This document shows, one piece after another, positions 17,172-25,958 of a stretch of DNA of 46,903 bases. Origin of the DNA: Acidobacteriota bacterium. Its GTDB lineage: Bacteria > Acidobacteriota > UBA6911 > RPQK01 > JADFOI01. A program made the position numbers and the translations under genes. The stretch's first letter is position 1. The number at the start of each line of letters is the position of its first letter. A model generated the notes under the pieces. That model worked only from the letters and a program-made list of their open reading frames with translations, searched no databases and was not told the origin of the DNA. Location of the stretch: contig JADFOI010000010.1 in assembly GCA_022562935.1 (NCBI GenBank), positions 1 through 46,903 of the forward strand. The letters run 5' to 3'.

Positions 17172-17197
17172 AGCCGGGATCATGCATCATCCCGGCT
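17172..17197. repeat. Palindromic intergenic repeat AGCCGGGAT-N8-ATCCCGGCT
   Basis: A perfect 9-bp inverted repeat has the loop CATGCATC. Relatives occur at 18598-18641, 26301-26343, 44511-44540 and 44596-44624, all intergenic. There is no T-tract, so it is not a standard intrinsic terminator, although it could protect mRNA 3' ends. Confidence 0.6.
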
Positions 17198-17235
17198 AGA
17201 GGCTCGCTTTTAAGATTCAGTGAAAGGAAACACAT

Positions 17236-17784
17236 ATGCACAAAGGTTATCGCCAGATCATTGCTCTCGTTGCCTTCTTCTCACTTTTTCTGTTTGTATC
17301 TTGTCAGGAGGGGGCATCCCCAGCGGATGAAACCGGCAGGGGAGATATGGTCGACATGGAAAGTATGGAATCTCAGGGACAGGGTATGGAGGAGCACTCA
17401 GATCACGATCCTCAATATGGCGGTACCTTCTTTATGGCTCTGGATGAGGTGCATCATCTGGAAGGAACATTGACCTCTCCAGGAATGTTTCGGGTCTATC
17501 TATACGATGCCCTGACGATGCCCTTGAATGCTGAAGAAGTGAAGGAGACTGCGGGAACCATTCACTGGGGAGAATTTCCAGATCCTCCTGGCATTCCCCT
17601 GAAAGTTGGAAATGAGAAAGGAATGATGATGGCTGAGCTGGATCGGGAAATCGAGTTTCCTGTAACCCTCACCCTCTTGCTGAATTTTCCCGGTGCTCAG
17701 GATGGGGAGTCGGAACTCTTTAATTTTATTTTCGATGAATACTCCAAGCCCCCCGCGGATGAAGGAGGCATGAGCCACGAGTAA
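17236..17784 (+). CDS. Lipoprotein with HHLEG-type domain, unknown function
   Basis: This 182-residue protein has a lipoprotein signal (LFLFVSC, lipobox Cys near residue 23). A Met/His/Asp-rich linker follows (about 37-58: DMVDMESMESQGQGMEEHS, then DHDPQYGG), which could bind metal. The domain FFMALDEVHHLEGTLTSPGMFRVYLYDALTMPL resembles secreted proteins I have seen from Acidobacteriota and in metal-efflux contexts. No enzyme motif is seen. It lies alone behind the palindromic repeat, with the ATG at 17236 after AAAGGAAAC. Confidence 0.65.
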   Translation: MHKGYRQIIALVAFFSLFLFVSCQEGASPADETGRGDMVDMESMESQGQGMEEHSDHDPQYGGTFFMALDEVHHLEGTLTSPGMFRVYLYDALTMPLNAEEVKETAGTIHWGEFPDPPGIPLKVGNEKGMMMAELDREIEFPVTLTLLLNFPGAQDGESELFNFIFDEYSKPPADEGGMSHE

Positions 17785-17787
17785 AGA

Positions 17788-17829
17788 GCGCGCTTCGCGC
17801 GCAGAAACTAGAAACTAGAAACTAGAAAA
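17788..17829. repeat. Hairpin GCGCGC-TTC-GCGCGC followed by GAAACTA tandem repeats
   Basis: A short perfect stem lies 3 bp after the lipoprotein stop. About three copies of GAAACTA and an A-run follow. Read leftward, the A-run becomes a T-run before the stem, so terminator function in either direction is unclear. Confidence 0.4.
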
Positions 17830-17947
17830 AACCCACCGATTTTGTCTGTTGTCGAAGTTGTTTGGAATTTGGAATTTCCCCCGGTCAGTCCTCACTCCTC
17901 ATCACTCAGTCCTCTCCTCCAGCTGTCAGTTGTCTGTTTCTTGCCCC

Positions 17948-18418
17948 TCACATGTCTACGAGTTGTTGAAAGACAATTTTCCGGTTCTCCTGGGTCATGC
18001 CCGGGTCATAGCCTTCAAAGGTGATTCCCGTCAAGATTCTCGCCGTGGCCAAGGAATCTTCCACGACCTTCTCCACGGTGAGTTCGAAAAGTGTTTCGCT
18101 GGGTGCATCGGGCAATGGAGAAAGGGGACGAGCCTTGCAGAAGACGTAGTAGCTCATGTTGGGATTGACCAGGACGATGGAAATCTTACCCTCCCGCTGC
18201 AAGTTTGCCGAGCTGTGAGAATTGCTGTACAGGAGAAGAAGAAGCCGTTTGGAATCTTTGGCAAACACCTCGCGAGCACTGAGGAGACCGTGGCGAGGCC
18301 AACCGTCCTCATCGGTGGTGGAGAAAAGAATCACTTGCTTAAACTTTTCGCCGGGCTCCGTGCTGGAGAGAAAATCCAGTAGGTCTTCCGGTAGAGTTGC
18401 TCCCAGGTTCTTGGACAT
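17948..18418 (-). CDS. Pyridoxamine 5'-phosphate oxidase-like (FMN split-barrel) protein
   Basis: This 156-residue protein has a split-barrel fold pattern: VILFSTTDEDGWPRHGLLSAREVFAKDSKRLLLLLYSNSHSSANLQREGKISIVLVNPNMSYYVFCKARPL. This is the usual beta-rich core of PNPOx-like flavin-binding proteins, where a nucleotide or F420/FMN cofactor sits at the dimer face. It is too short and divergent to be true PdxH. The substrate is unknown. It is transcribed alone, leftward, from ATG at 18418 with AAGGAGAT upstream. Confidence 0.7.
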   Translation of the reverse strand: MSKNLGATLPEDLLDFLSSTEPGEKFKQVILFSTTDEDGWPRHGLLSAREVFAKDSKRLLLLLYSNSHSSANLQREGKISIVLVNPNMSYYVFCKARPLSPLPDAPSETLFELTVEKVVEDSLATARILTGITFEGYDPGMTQENRKIVFQQLVDM

Positions 18419-18507
18419 CGGCTACTATCTCCTTAATGCAAAAAAAGTTTCTACTACAGTAACGAAATCATCCGCCCCCCGTTGTTTACCACGAGTGGCA
18501 CGATCAT

Positions 18508-18548
18508 CCGGAATGTGGGAGGCACCTCAGGTGCCTCCCACATTCCGG
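18508..18548. repeat. 41-bp perfect palindrome (20-bp arms, 1-bp centre)
   Basis: The arms 18508-18527 and 18529-18548 are exact inverted copies (CCGGAATGTGGGAGGCACCT and its complement). A partial relative with the same TGTGGGAGGCACCTCAGG core begins at 41575. There is no T-run after it. It belongs to a dispersed intergenic repeat family rather than being a gene-specific site. Confidence 0.7.
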
Positions 18549-18597
18549 AGGTCTTTGCAATCCTGACGGTTTCGGCGAGCCACCGGCTCGCCCTTGG

Positions 18598-18641
18598 TCG
18601 CTTCGTGACAAGCACCTATTGCATCATCCGGGCTAGTGCCT
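18598..18641 (+). repeat. Intergenic repeat TCGTGACAAG...CATCCGGGCTAGTG
   Basis: It is almost identical over about 43 bp to 26301-26343. In each case a single-gene or operon start follows at some distance. It ends with the CATCCGGGCTAG motif of the palindromic repeat family. Confidence 0.55.
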
Positions 18642-18712
18642 TGGGGCCCTCATCATAGCAAATCTAGAACTTTCCGTTACAATGGCCAGGCTTTTGCGAG
18701 GACTGAAAACAC

Positions 18713-19468
18713 ATGGAACACTGGAGTAGCTATTTCTTACTTTTTGGTGTGGGTTCAGTAGCGGGTGCCCTGAATGTTGTGGCGGGTGGGGGTTCCTTCC
18801 TGACCCTTCCTGTACTGATTTTTATGGGCCTTCCGCCCACCGTGGCCAATGGGACCAACCGGGTCGCCGTCGTGCTTCAAAATGTGGGTGCGGTATGGAG
18901 TTTTCGTCGCCATGGACTGATCGATTGGAGCTACCTGCTTTGGGCAGCTTTACCGGCCTCGTTTGGTGCCATCCTGGGAACCTGGGTTGCCCTCTGGGTG
19001 GGCGATGAACTCTTTCAAAACATCCTGGCTTTTTTGATGGTTATCGTGACCCTGTGGACTCTATGGGATCCTCTAAAGAAGACCCAACTCAAGGCCTCCG
19101 GTTCTTCCCAGACGCCGGTGGTGGCTGTATTGGCAGTGGGTTTTTTTCTCTCAGGAGTTTATGGAGGCTTTGTTCAAGCGGGTGTGGGATTTGTGATTCT
19201 TGCCACGACGAGCCTAGCCGGTCTGGATCTGGTGCGGGGCAATGCGGTTAAGGTGCTCAGCGTGCTGTGCTTTACTCTGATTTCTCTGGGAATCTTTGCC
19301 TGGCAAGACAAAGTGCAGTGGTCGATCGGGCTGGCCTTAGGGACAGGCATGGTATTGGGAGGGCTTGTTGGAGTGAAACTTACAGTCCTCAAAGGACATG
19401 CCTGGATCAAGAGAGTGGTGACGGTGACCATCATTGTGTTCGCTTTGAGGCTTTGGTTCGGGGGATAA
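18713..19468 (+). CDS. TauE/SafE-family (TSUP) membrane exporter
   Basis: This 251-residue integral membrane protein has about eight hydrophobic segments in two repeats. The N-terminal FGVGSVAGALNVVAGGGSFLTLPVLIFMGLPPTVANGTNRVAVVLQN is the signature of the sulfite exporter TauE/SafE family, and the second repeat shows GVYGGFVQAGVGFVILATTSLAGLDLVRGNAVKVL. The family moves sulfite, sulfoacetate or related anions. The substrate here is unknown, and no sulfur gene is adjacent. Confidence 0.88.
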   Translation: MEHWSSYFLLFGVGSVAGALNVVAGGGSFLTLPVLIFMGLPPTVANGTNRVAVVLQNVGAVWSFRRHGLIDWSYLLWAALPASFGAILGTWVALWVGDELFQNILAFLMVIVTLWTLWDPLKKTQLKASGSSQTPVVAVLAVGFFLSGVYGGFVQAGVGFVILATTSLAGLDLVRGNAVKVLSVLCFTLISLGIFAWQDKVQWSIGLALGTGMVLGGLVGVKLTVLKGHAWIKRVVTVTIIVFALRLWFGG

Positions 19469-19530
19469 GCCCGCCAGGGCTCCTCGATTTCGTATACTGG
19501 GTGTAAGGCCATTTCAGTGAGGAGCCCAAC

Positions 19531-20205
19531 ATGAAAAACAACAAGATTTCGACCCTGGGTTTGATTTTTCCGCTTGTCGCCTGTCTTACCCTCCCTCTCC
19601 TTGGAGATAAGTTCGTAGATCGAGTGGAGGAAGCCACCAACGCATACAAGGCGCTGATCAAAGCCAAGGATGGTGGTGTTCCTGCAAGCCTTTTAGAGAA
19701 ATGCCGATGTGTGGTGGTGATTCCTCACGTCATCAAGGCTGCCTTCGGTTTCGGGGGTCGGCACGGGAAAGGAATTGCCAGTTGCAAGGGAAAGAAGGGG
19801 AAATGGAGTCCACTCTCTTTTGTCAAATTGACCGGAGGAAGCTTTGGGTTTCAAATTGGTGCCCAGTCCTCGGATATGGTGTTGTTTCTAATGACCGACA
19901 AGAGCATACAGGGTCTGTTGGGGAGTAAGTTCACCTTGGGTGCAGATGCCAGTGTGGCCGCCGGACCCGTAGGAAGAAGCGTAGCAGCGGATACAGACAT
20001 TACCTTGCGGGCGGAGATATACTCCTACGCCAGGTCCAAAGGTCTCTTTGCCGGAATTTCACTGGAAGGCGCCAGCCTGAGAGCGGATAGTACTGCCATC
20101 AAGAAGTTCTATGGCCAGGAACTCGAACCCAAAGCCATTCTCATCGACCACAAGGTGCCCAAAATCCCTTACATCGCTCGGGAATTCACGAAAGTCCTAC
20201 CCTAA
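19531..20205 (+). CDS. Second secreted SYLF-domain lipid-binding protein
   Basis: This 224-residue protein has a signal peptide (about 1-24, LIFPLVACLTLPLLGDKF) and a SYLF domain: EKCRCVVVIPHVIKAAFGFGGRHGKGIASCK, GGSFGFQIGAQSSDMVLFLMTDKSIQGLLGSKFTLGADASVAAGPVGRS, then YSYARSKGLFAGISLEGASLRAD. It is clearly paralogous to 3904-4605 but lacks that protein's GPWGPP insertion region. Function is unknown; lipid binding is inferred from the family. A GAGGAG site precedes the ATG. Confidence 0.9.
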   Translation: MKNNKISTLGLIFPLVACLTLPLLGDKFVDRVEEATNAYKALIKAKDGGVPASLLEKCRCVVVIPHVIKAAFGFGGRHGKGIASCKGKKGKWSPLSFVKLTGGSFGFQIGAQSSDMVLFLMTDKSIQGLLGSKFTLGADASVAAGPVGRSVAADTDITLRAEIYSYARSKGLFAGISLEGASLRADSTAIKKFYGQELEPKAILIDHKVPKIPYIAREFTKVLP

Positions 20206-20456
20206 GCGTCACTTCGTGACGCCGTGCGTTTGTGCTTTCGTGCTGGCGCACTTCGTGCGCAAGTGCAGTTGTGAATTCGTGCCGTGGTAAAACGATAGCC
20301 TTCCTGATTGATTCTTCTCTGAAAATAGTTCCTAAGGTGTTTCTTGGTTTGTTGTCAAGAAACCCTGCGCTTCGCGATGATCCTGTCTTTCTTCTCCCTG
20401 CTTGTCGGGCACTGATGCCCGACAGCACAACAGCACCACAGCACGACCGCACGATG
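20206..20456. other. Convergent intergenic region with hairpins
   Basis: The region between two convergent genes holds GCGTCA-CTTCG-TGACGC right after the SYLF stop, GCGCA-CTTCG-TGCGC near 20250, and a perfect TGTCGGGCA-CTGA-TGCCCGACA (20403-20424) near the end of ppdK. None has a T-run, but together they could end transcription from both sides. Confidence 0.45.
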
Positions 20457-23222
20457 TTACGAGTGCTTGTCCGCAAGCACGGCATGGGCGGCGGCTAGGC
20501 GGGCAATGGGGACTCGAAAGGGAGAGCAGGAAACGTAATCTAAGCCCAGTTGGTGGCACAGGGCAATACTTGCCGGGTCTCCCCCATGCTCACCGCAAAT
20601 GCCGATCTCCAGGTCGGGATGATCCTGACGACCCAGTTTAACGGCCATTTCCATCAATTTTCCCAGTCCAACACGATCGATGGTGGTAAAGGGGTTCTCG
20701 GGCAGGATTCCCTCCTGTAGGTAATGAATCAGGAAGCCTGACTCGGCGTCATCACGGGAGATGCCGAAAACGGTCTGAGTCAGATCATTGGTGCCAAAGG
20801 AGAAGAATTCCGCATACTCGGCCATTTCATCGGCCGTAAGGGCCGCCCGCGGCGTCTCGATCATGGTGCCGAACTTGTACTGGATCTCAATGCCCTCTTG
20901 TGCCATCACCTCTTGAGCCGTACTTTCCAGTTCCCGTTGTTGGACTTTCAACTCGTTCACGTGAGAAGTCAGAGGAATCATGACCTCCGGTTGGACGTCG
21001 ATTCCTGCCTTGGCGCATTTGCAGGCAGCTTCAAAGATGGCCCGAACCTGCATCTTGGTGAGTTCAGGGATCAGGATGCCCAGGCGAACGCCGCGCGTTC
21101 CCAGCATGGGGTTCACTTCCCGAAGGGCCTTCACTCTTTCCAGGTAGGTGGATTTTTCATCAATCTGACTTTGGATCGAGTCTTTTTCCCCGGGTGCCTT
21201 CAGAGTGTAGAGCTGGATCTTCAAATCCGCCAGGTCCTCAATCAACTCATCGTAGGAGGGCAAAAATTCGTGCAACGGCGGGTCCAACAGGCGGATCACG
21301 ACGGGTAGCCCGTCCATGGCCTTGAACAGTCCTTCAAAGTCCTCCCGTTGCAGGGGCAGGAGACTGTCGATGGCCTCCTTTTGTTCCGCTTTGTCCTTGG
21401 TCATGATCATCCGCTGGACGATGGGCAGGCGATGGGACTCAAAAAACATATGCTCGGTTCGGCACAGGCCAATCCCCTGGGCTCCGTATTTGCGGGCCCG
21501 CTCGGCGTCACGGGGGTAATCCGCATTGGTCCAGACCTGAAGTGTGCGAATTTCGTCTGCCCACTCCAAAATCTTCAGCAGATAGGGATTGCTAAAGTCG
21601 GGAATCTCCGTAGATAGCTGGTCCAGGAACACTTCACCCGAGGCCCCGTCCAGTGAAATCCAATCTCCTTCTTGAATCAAAAAATCACCGACTTGCATTT
21701 TTCGGGCTTCCAGGTCGATCTCCAGTTCGATCACGCCCACTACGGCGGGTGTGCCAAACTGACGTGCCACCAAGGCAGCGTGACTGGTCCGGCCGCCCCG
21801 GCTGGTGAGGATACCTTTGGAGGCCAGCATCCCGTGCACATCATCGGGCTTGGTTTCGGGCCGCACCATGATGACATCCTTGCCCTCCTGGGTCGCCCAA
21901 CGTTCGGCGGTATCCGCGTCGAAAGCGACGACGCCCACGGCTGCTCCTGGGGAGACATTGAGACCTGTGGCAATGAGCTGGCTCGTTTCGCGGGCAGCCG
22001 GGTCGAACTGAGGGTGCAAAAAGGTGTCGACCTGGGAGGGCTGCACCCGCTTAACCGCCTCTTCCTTACTGATCAGTCCTTCCTCGACCATGTCCACGGC
22101 AATGCGCACCTCGGCCTGGGCGGTGCGTTTACCGTCCCGGGTCTGGAGAAGCCACAGCTTGCCCTTTTCAATGGTGAACTCCATGTCCTGCATGTTGCGG
22201 TAGTGATTCTCCAGTTGCCGCGAGATGGCCTCAAACTCGGCATAAGCGTTCGGCATCAGCCTTTTTAGCTCACTCAGCGGCTCGGTCTGACGAATTCCAG
22301 CCACCACGTCCTCACCCTGGGCATTGATCAGAAAGTCTCCCTCCAGTTCCGGCTCTCCGGTAGAAGCGTTGCGAGACATGGCCACCCCCGTCGCGCAGTC
22401 GGCCCCCATGTTTCCGAAGACCATGGTTTGGATAGTCACGGCTGTCCCCAGGTCATCGGGAATGCAGGCTGCTTTGCGATAGTCGATGGCTCTTTTGCCC
22501 CTCCAGGACCGAAAGACCGCCTCGGTGGCCAGTTTCAACTGCTGATAAGGATCAACGGGGAACTCTTTACCTGTTTGAGTCTGAATAATGTCCTTGAACT
22601 CTTTCGTTGTAGCGATCCAATCTCGCGCGGAAAGTTCGGCATCGCTACGGACTCCGGCACCTTCTCGCCGTTCGGTGATAACACTTTCAAAAGACTCATC
22701 CGGCACGTCCCATACCACGCTGCCAAACATCTGAACCAACCTTCGATAGGAGTCGTAGACAAAGCGCTCGTCGCCCCCTCGCTTGACCCACGCCTGGGCC
22801 ACCTCATCGTTCAAGCCGATATTGAGAACGGTGTCCATCATGCCGGGCATGGAGAACTTGGCACCCGAGCGGCAGGAAACCAGCAGGGGATTGGCGGAAT
22901 CAGTAAATTTTTTCCCGGTGGCCTCTTCGACGTCAGCGATGGCGGCCAGTTGTTGCTTCCACACTTCATCGGGGAAAACATTCCCAGAGAGGTAGAGGTT
23001 ACAGGCCTCTGTGGTGACGGTAAAACCAGGACAGACCGGGACCCCCAGTCGGGTCATATCAGCCAGGTTGGCACCTTTACCACCCAGTAATCCCCGCACT
23101 TTGTCCCAGTCACCGCCCACCTTTTTCTCCGCCTCCTCCACTTGGTTAAAGCGATAGACGTAGCGGGTGCCCTTGTGCGAGGATTTTCGGGAGGATGCCC
23201 GCTGTTGGGTGGAAATTTTCAT
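20457..23222 (-). CDS. ppdK: Pyruvate, phosphate dikinase
   Basis: This 921-residue enzyme interconverts pyruvate + ATP + Pi with PEP + AMP + PPi. It has an N-terminal ATP-grasp domain (VRGLLGGKGANLADMTRLGVPVCPGFTVT, later GDFLINAQGEDVVAGIRQTEPL), the swivelling domain with the phosphorylated His (GGRTSHAALVARQFGTP), and the C-terminal TIM barrel with TEHMFF, TRGVRLGI and the catalytic Cys in GICGEHGGDPASI. The ATG at 23222 is chosen because it gives the expected N-terminus; the frame further up runs into the next gene. The start lies 4 bp after the stop of the upstream aldolase/phosphatase, so the two are one leftward operon. That pairing points to gluconeogenic use (pyruvate to PEP, then triose to F6P). 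Confidence 0.95.
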   Translation of the reverse strand: MKISTQQRASSRKSSHKGTRYVYRFNQVEEAEKKVGGDWDKVRGLLGGKGANLADMTRLGVPVCPGFTVTTEACNLYLSGNVFPDEVWKQQLAAIADVEEATGKKFTDSANPLLVSCRSGAKFSMPGMMDTVLNIGLNDEVAQAWVKRGGDERFVYDSYRRLVQMFGSVVWDVPDESFESVITERREGAGVRSDAELSARDWIATTKEFKDIIQTQTGKEFPVDPYQQLKLATEAVFRSWRGKRAIDYRKAACIPDDLGTAVTIQTMVFGNMGADCATGVAMSRNASTGEPELEGDFLINAQGEDVVAGIRQTEPLSELKRLMPNAYAEFEAISRQLENHYRNMQDMEFTIEKGKLWLLQTRDGKRTAQAEVRIAVDMVEEGLISKEEAVKRVQPSQVDTFLHPQFDPAARETSQLIATGLNVSPGAAVGVVAFDADTAERWATQEGKDVIMVRPETKPDDVHGMLASKGILTSRGGRTSHAALVARQFGTPAVVGVIELEIDLEARKMQVGDFLIQEGDWISLDGASGEVFLDQLSTEIPDFSNPYLLKILEWADEIRTLQVWTNADYPRDAERARKYGAQGIGLCRTEHMFFESHRLPIVQRMIMTKDKAEQKEAIDSLLPLQREDFEGLFKAMDGLPVVIRLLDPPLHEFLPSYDELIEDLADLKIQLYTLKAPGEKDSIQSQIDEKSTYLERVKALREVNPMLGTRGVRLGILIPELTKMQVRAIFEAACKCAKAGIDVQPEVMIPLTSHVNELKVQQRELESTAQEVMAQEGIEIQYKFGTMIETPRAALTADEMAEYAEFFSFGTNDLTQTVFGISRDDAESGFLIHYLQEGILPENPFTTIDRVGLGKLMEMAVKLGRQDHPDLEIGICGEHGGDPASIALCHQLGLDYVSCSPFRVPIARLAAAHAVLADKHS

Positions 23223-23226
23223 AAGA

Positions 23227-25761
23227 TTATGTTCCCACCAGTTCTTCAGGTGCGACACGAGAAACGGTTCGCTTGGAAACGAATTCAGAGTCGGTGGCCG
23301 TGATCCGGGCCAGAGTCTGAGCCAGAGGATAGGATTGCTCGACTTTTGAACTGCCCACTCCCACCGGGATAAAGTTGCCTCCCTGCGCATCCCAGATGGC
23401 TTTGTTGAGCTCATAAGCACGATCTCGTGCTGTTTCATAGATGGGATCGGCGAACTCGTCGTGGAATCCTCTGATTTCGCCGGAAGTATCCATCGTGATC
23501 CAGGCGGCTACCGCCACGGCACGGCTATTAATGGTGGCAATGGCATCCTGGAAGCCTAACGGTGTCGGGAACATGAAGTGTGAACCCCGGCCGTCGCCTT
23601 GAGTCAGATAGAAACGGTCGCGCATGAAAAGGTTCAAGGCTTGCGCCAGCGGCTCCACGGCCAGCAAGACCGGATCATCCTTGCCCCGGTACTCTCCGCC
23701 CGTAATAACGGACAGCTTCTCTGTTGAGGCGGCCAGCAAGATCTCTTCCAAAGATTCTTGAGTACGTGCAGGGTCCCATTTTTCGGAGGTTCTACTCCAA
23801 ATGCGTTTGACGTTGAACCTTTCAATAGCTCCCAGGAGATTTTGAATACTCAGTGTCTCGGATTCCAGATCCAGAAAACCTCGTTTATGGTGCTCCACAT
23901 CCCAGATTTCTATGACGACTCCCTTGCCGCCTGTTTTCTCAATATGTCTCCTCAGACTTCCGTCCTTGTGCGCGTGGTTAAGGCTCCACCAGATGGGCAG
24001 ATTGAAGGCGGATGGACCGGTTTTGTCCATCGCCAGCAGCCCGATTCGACCGGCTCCCATCAGGGGTAGCTCTGCGAAACCTGGACCCTGTCCGGAGACG
24101 TTTCCGGAAAAAACCTCAAGGGGCTTGTGCCCTTTTCCTTTGCCGCCCTTCCATTCTCGATAGGCTTCTTTCAATCGATCGACCTGACGGCGCTCCGCCT
24201 CTGGGAGAGCTCCTTCCAGGAGTTCCATGAATTCATCGGTGAGATTGGCGAGTTCTTCGGTCGTACTTCCGGCCGATGCCTCTCCTACCAGATCCTGCCC
24301 CAGCCCGTACCACTTGTAACCCAGGATCTCAGCCACCCAGACCTGGCGGAAGAAAGTACGATAGGCAAAAAGATGGATCTCGTTGTTGTCGACTCCTTTG
24401 GAGTGACTCATGAGGAGGTGACCATCATCCCCCACCTCGATGAGTTCTGAGGTGCCATGGATCAACTTCAGGGCCTTGGCCTCCTGAAGGCTGGCTTCAG
24501 CAACGGAACGAAAGTGGTTGGGCGGGCTGGTGTGGCCGACTTTGCCGCCACTGTCCGCTTTAATATCAGAAAGGGTAAAGGAGGCGCGTTGGTTGGTTGC
24601 TTCCAGCAGTCCATCCGGCTCCGGGATGGTTTCAAAGCGTCCCTTCAGCCGTTCCATCTCCCCTACCGCGCATTCTCCAGCCGCTCCGGGATTCAAGTAA
24701 GGTTCGAATCGCTCATGGCTCACCATGTGTTTGATGAGTCTTGTGGCCTCCCGCTGTACGCGGGAGGTTTCCGCTCTGTTTTGGGCAAAAACGTCCACCA
24801 CGTCTTTTTCACTCGGAATACGACCGTGGTCATAGGATTGATAGGCATAGGCCACAACTCGTGCGGCCCCGGGCGAGGAGGAGAGGGTGCGGGCTTCCTG
24901 GAAGGAAGCGGGCATCAACCCCACTCGGTAGTGTCCGTTCTCGCCACCTGGTGCGAAGAAAAACTCTCCGGTTGCCTGAGTGAATTCGCCAATAGCTGGC
25001 AGCCCCGATTGAGATCGTCCAATCAGCACCGGGTCCACACTGCCCGACACGGCGGCGGCCGGTTCCTCGGAGAGCTTACCCTCTCCGAATTTGCCCCGGA
25101 CCGCGAAAACGCGACTCAAACGCCACTCATCAGCATCGGCGATCAGAGCGATCATTTCATTCACGTAGCCCGGTGCGAATTCAAAGGTCCGCACCTCGGG
25201 CTTGTTGGTTTTCAGGTCTTCAATGGATTCAACGATGGCCAGGAAGTCATTTCCTTCGATACGGCGTCCGGAACCCTTATCAGGATTAAAAAATAGGTTA
25301 AAGAGTCCCCGATTAAAAAATCCCCAACTGGCATTGATGGCCTTGGCCACGAAGATGGGTTCTGCTCCTCGTTCCGTGTACGGGAAGTTCAAGCTGCGAA
25401 GATTCAGGGCCGTGGCCTGGTTGTGGGGAGGAAGGCTGGAGATTTTCTCCGCCTCGGCAGAGCCCAGCCCCATGGCCTGAGCTTCTTCCAGAGCCTTGAG
25501 TCCCGCCGCCAGGGCCGCCTGGCCTGACAGGGTGAGGGAATCGGTTTGCTGAAGATCTCCGTTGTAGGTGGACAGGTGCATATGAAGATCTCGACCAAAC
25601 CCCTGAACGAAAGCTCCCCGCAGTAGCCCTTCCTCAATTTTCTGGTCCAGCACCTCACGAGCTACATCGATAATCTGAGCCGGCAACTCTCCGGCCAGGA
25701 AACTTCCCAAATCAAGAGAAATTATATCGATGTTGGATTGCTCCAAAGAACGGTCTTTCAT
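23227..25761 (-). CDS. Double-length archaeal-type fructose-1,6-bisphosphate aldolase/phosphatase
   Basis: This 844-residue protein is two FBPA/P-like domains in tandem. The C-terminal half (about 392-844) carries SDIKADSGGKVGH (D399, D403), VGDDGHLLMSHSKGVDNNEIH (D445, D446), FSGNVSGQGPGFAELP, AMDKTGPSAFNLP and EYRGKDDPV. In the last, Y691 and K694 fit the Tyr/Lys pair that forms the Schiff base in archaeal enzymes. A helical insertion of about 50 residues (497-547) interrupts YGLGQDL...FSGN. The N-terminal half (about 10-375) still shows DPVLIGRSQSGLPAIGEF and GLMPASFQEA but reads SGSVDPV where Y-x-x-K-DDP is expected and GRD where GDD is expected. It is therefore probably catalytically dead and structural or regulatory. 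The single-domain enzyme is about 370-400 residues. It is first in the operon with ppdK. Confidence 0.85.
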   Translation of the reverse strand: MKDRSLEQSNIDIISLDLGSFLAGELPAQIIDVAREVLDQKIEEGLLRGAFVQGFGRDLHMHLSTYNGDLQQTDSLTLSGQAALAAGLKALEEAQAMGLGSAEAEKISSLPPHNQATALNLRSLNFPYTERGAEPIFVAKAINASWGFFNRGLFNLFFNPDKGSGRRIEGNDFLAIVESIEDLKTNKPEVRTFEFAPGYVNEMIALIADADEWRLSRVFAVRGKFGEGKLSEEPAAAVSGSVDPVLIGRSQSGLPAIGEFTQATGEFFFAPGGENGHYRVGLMPASFQEARTLSSSPGAARVVAYAYQSYDHGRIPSEKDVVDVFAQNRAETSRVQREATRLIKHMVSHERFEPYLNPGAAGECAVGEMERLKGRFETIPEPDGLLEATNQRASFTLSDIKADSGGKVGHTSPPNHFRSVAEASLQEAKALKLIHGTSELIEVGDDGHLLMSHSKGVDNNEIHLFAYRTFFRQVWVAEILGYKWYGLGQDLVGEASAGSTTEELANLTDEFMELLEGALPEAERRQVDRLKEAYREWKGGKGKGHKPLEVFSGNVSGQGPGFAELPLMGAGRIGLLAMDKTGPSAFNLPIWWSLNHAHKDGSLRRHIEKTGGKGVVIEIWDVEHHKRGFLDLESETLSIQNLLGAIERFNVKRIWSRTSEKWDPARTQESLEEILLAASTEKLSVITGGEYRGKDDPVLLAVEPLAQALNLFMRDRFYLTQGDGRGSHFMFPTPLGFQDAIATINSRAVAVAAWITMDTSGEIRGFHDEFADPIYETARDRAYELNKAIWDAQGGNFIPVGVGSSKVEQSYPLAQTLARITATDSEFVSKRTVSRVAPEELVGT

Positions 25762-25958
25762 TCTATAGCCTCCCTGGGAAAGTCAAATCATAACATGGTG
25801 CTATAGTTCGTCTTCATTGTAAATGTGGAGCGCTCAATTTTGTGCATTCCTGGTCTTCCCGGACTATGCATGAGTTCTCTACTGCAGCGACGAGATCATT
25901 CGCGCCGGCGTGCGGCACCCGCCCGTGTGAGCCGCAGCGGGTGCTCCCGGCCTCCTTA

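Noticed and set aside
21672-22268. 198-residue plus-strand frame inside ppdK
   Set aside because: It is a shadow frame; ppdK motifs occupy the other strand throughout.
24457-25296. 279-residue plus-strand frame inside the aldolase/phosphatase gene
   Set aside because: It is a shadow of the real minus-strand gene, with no start signal or family match.
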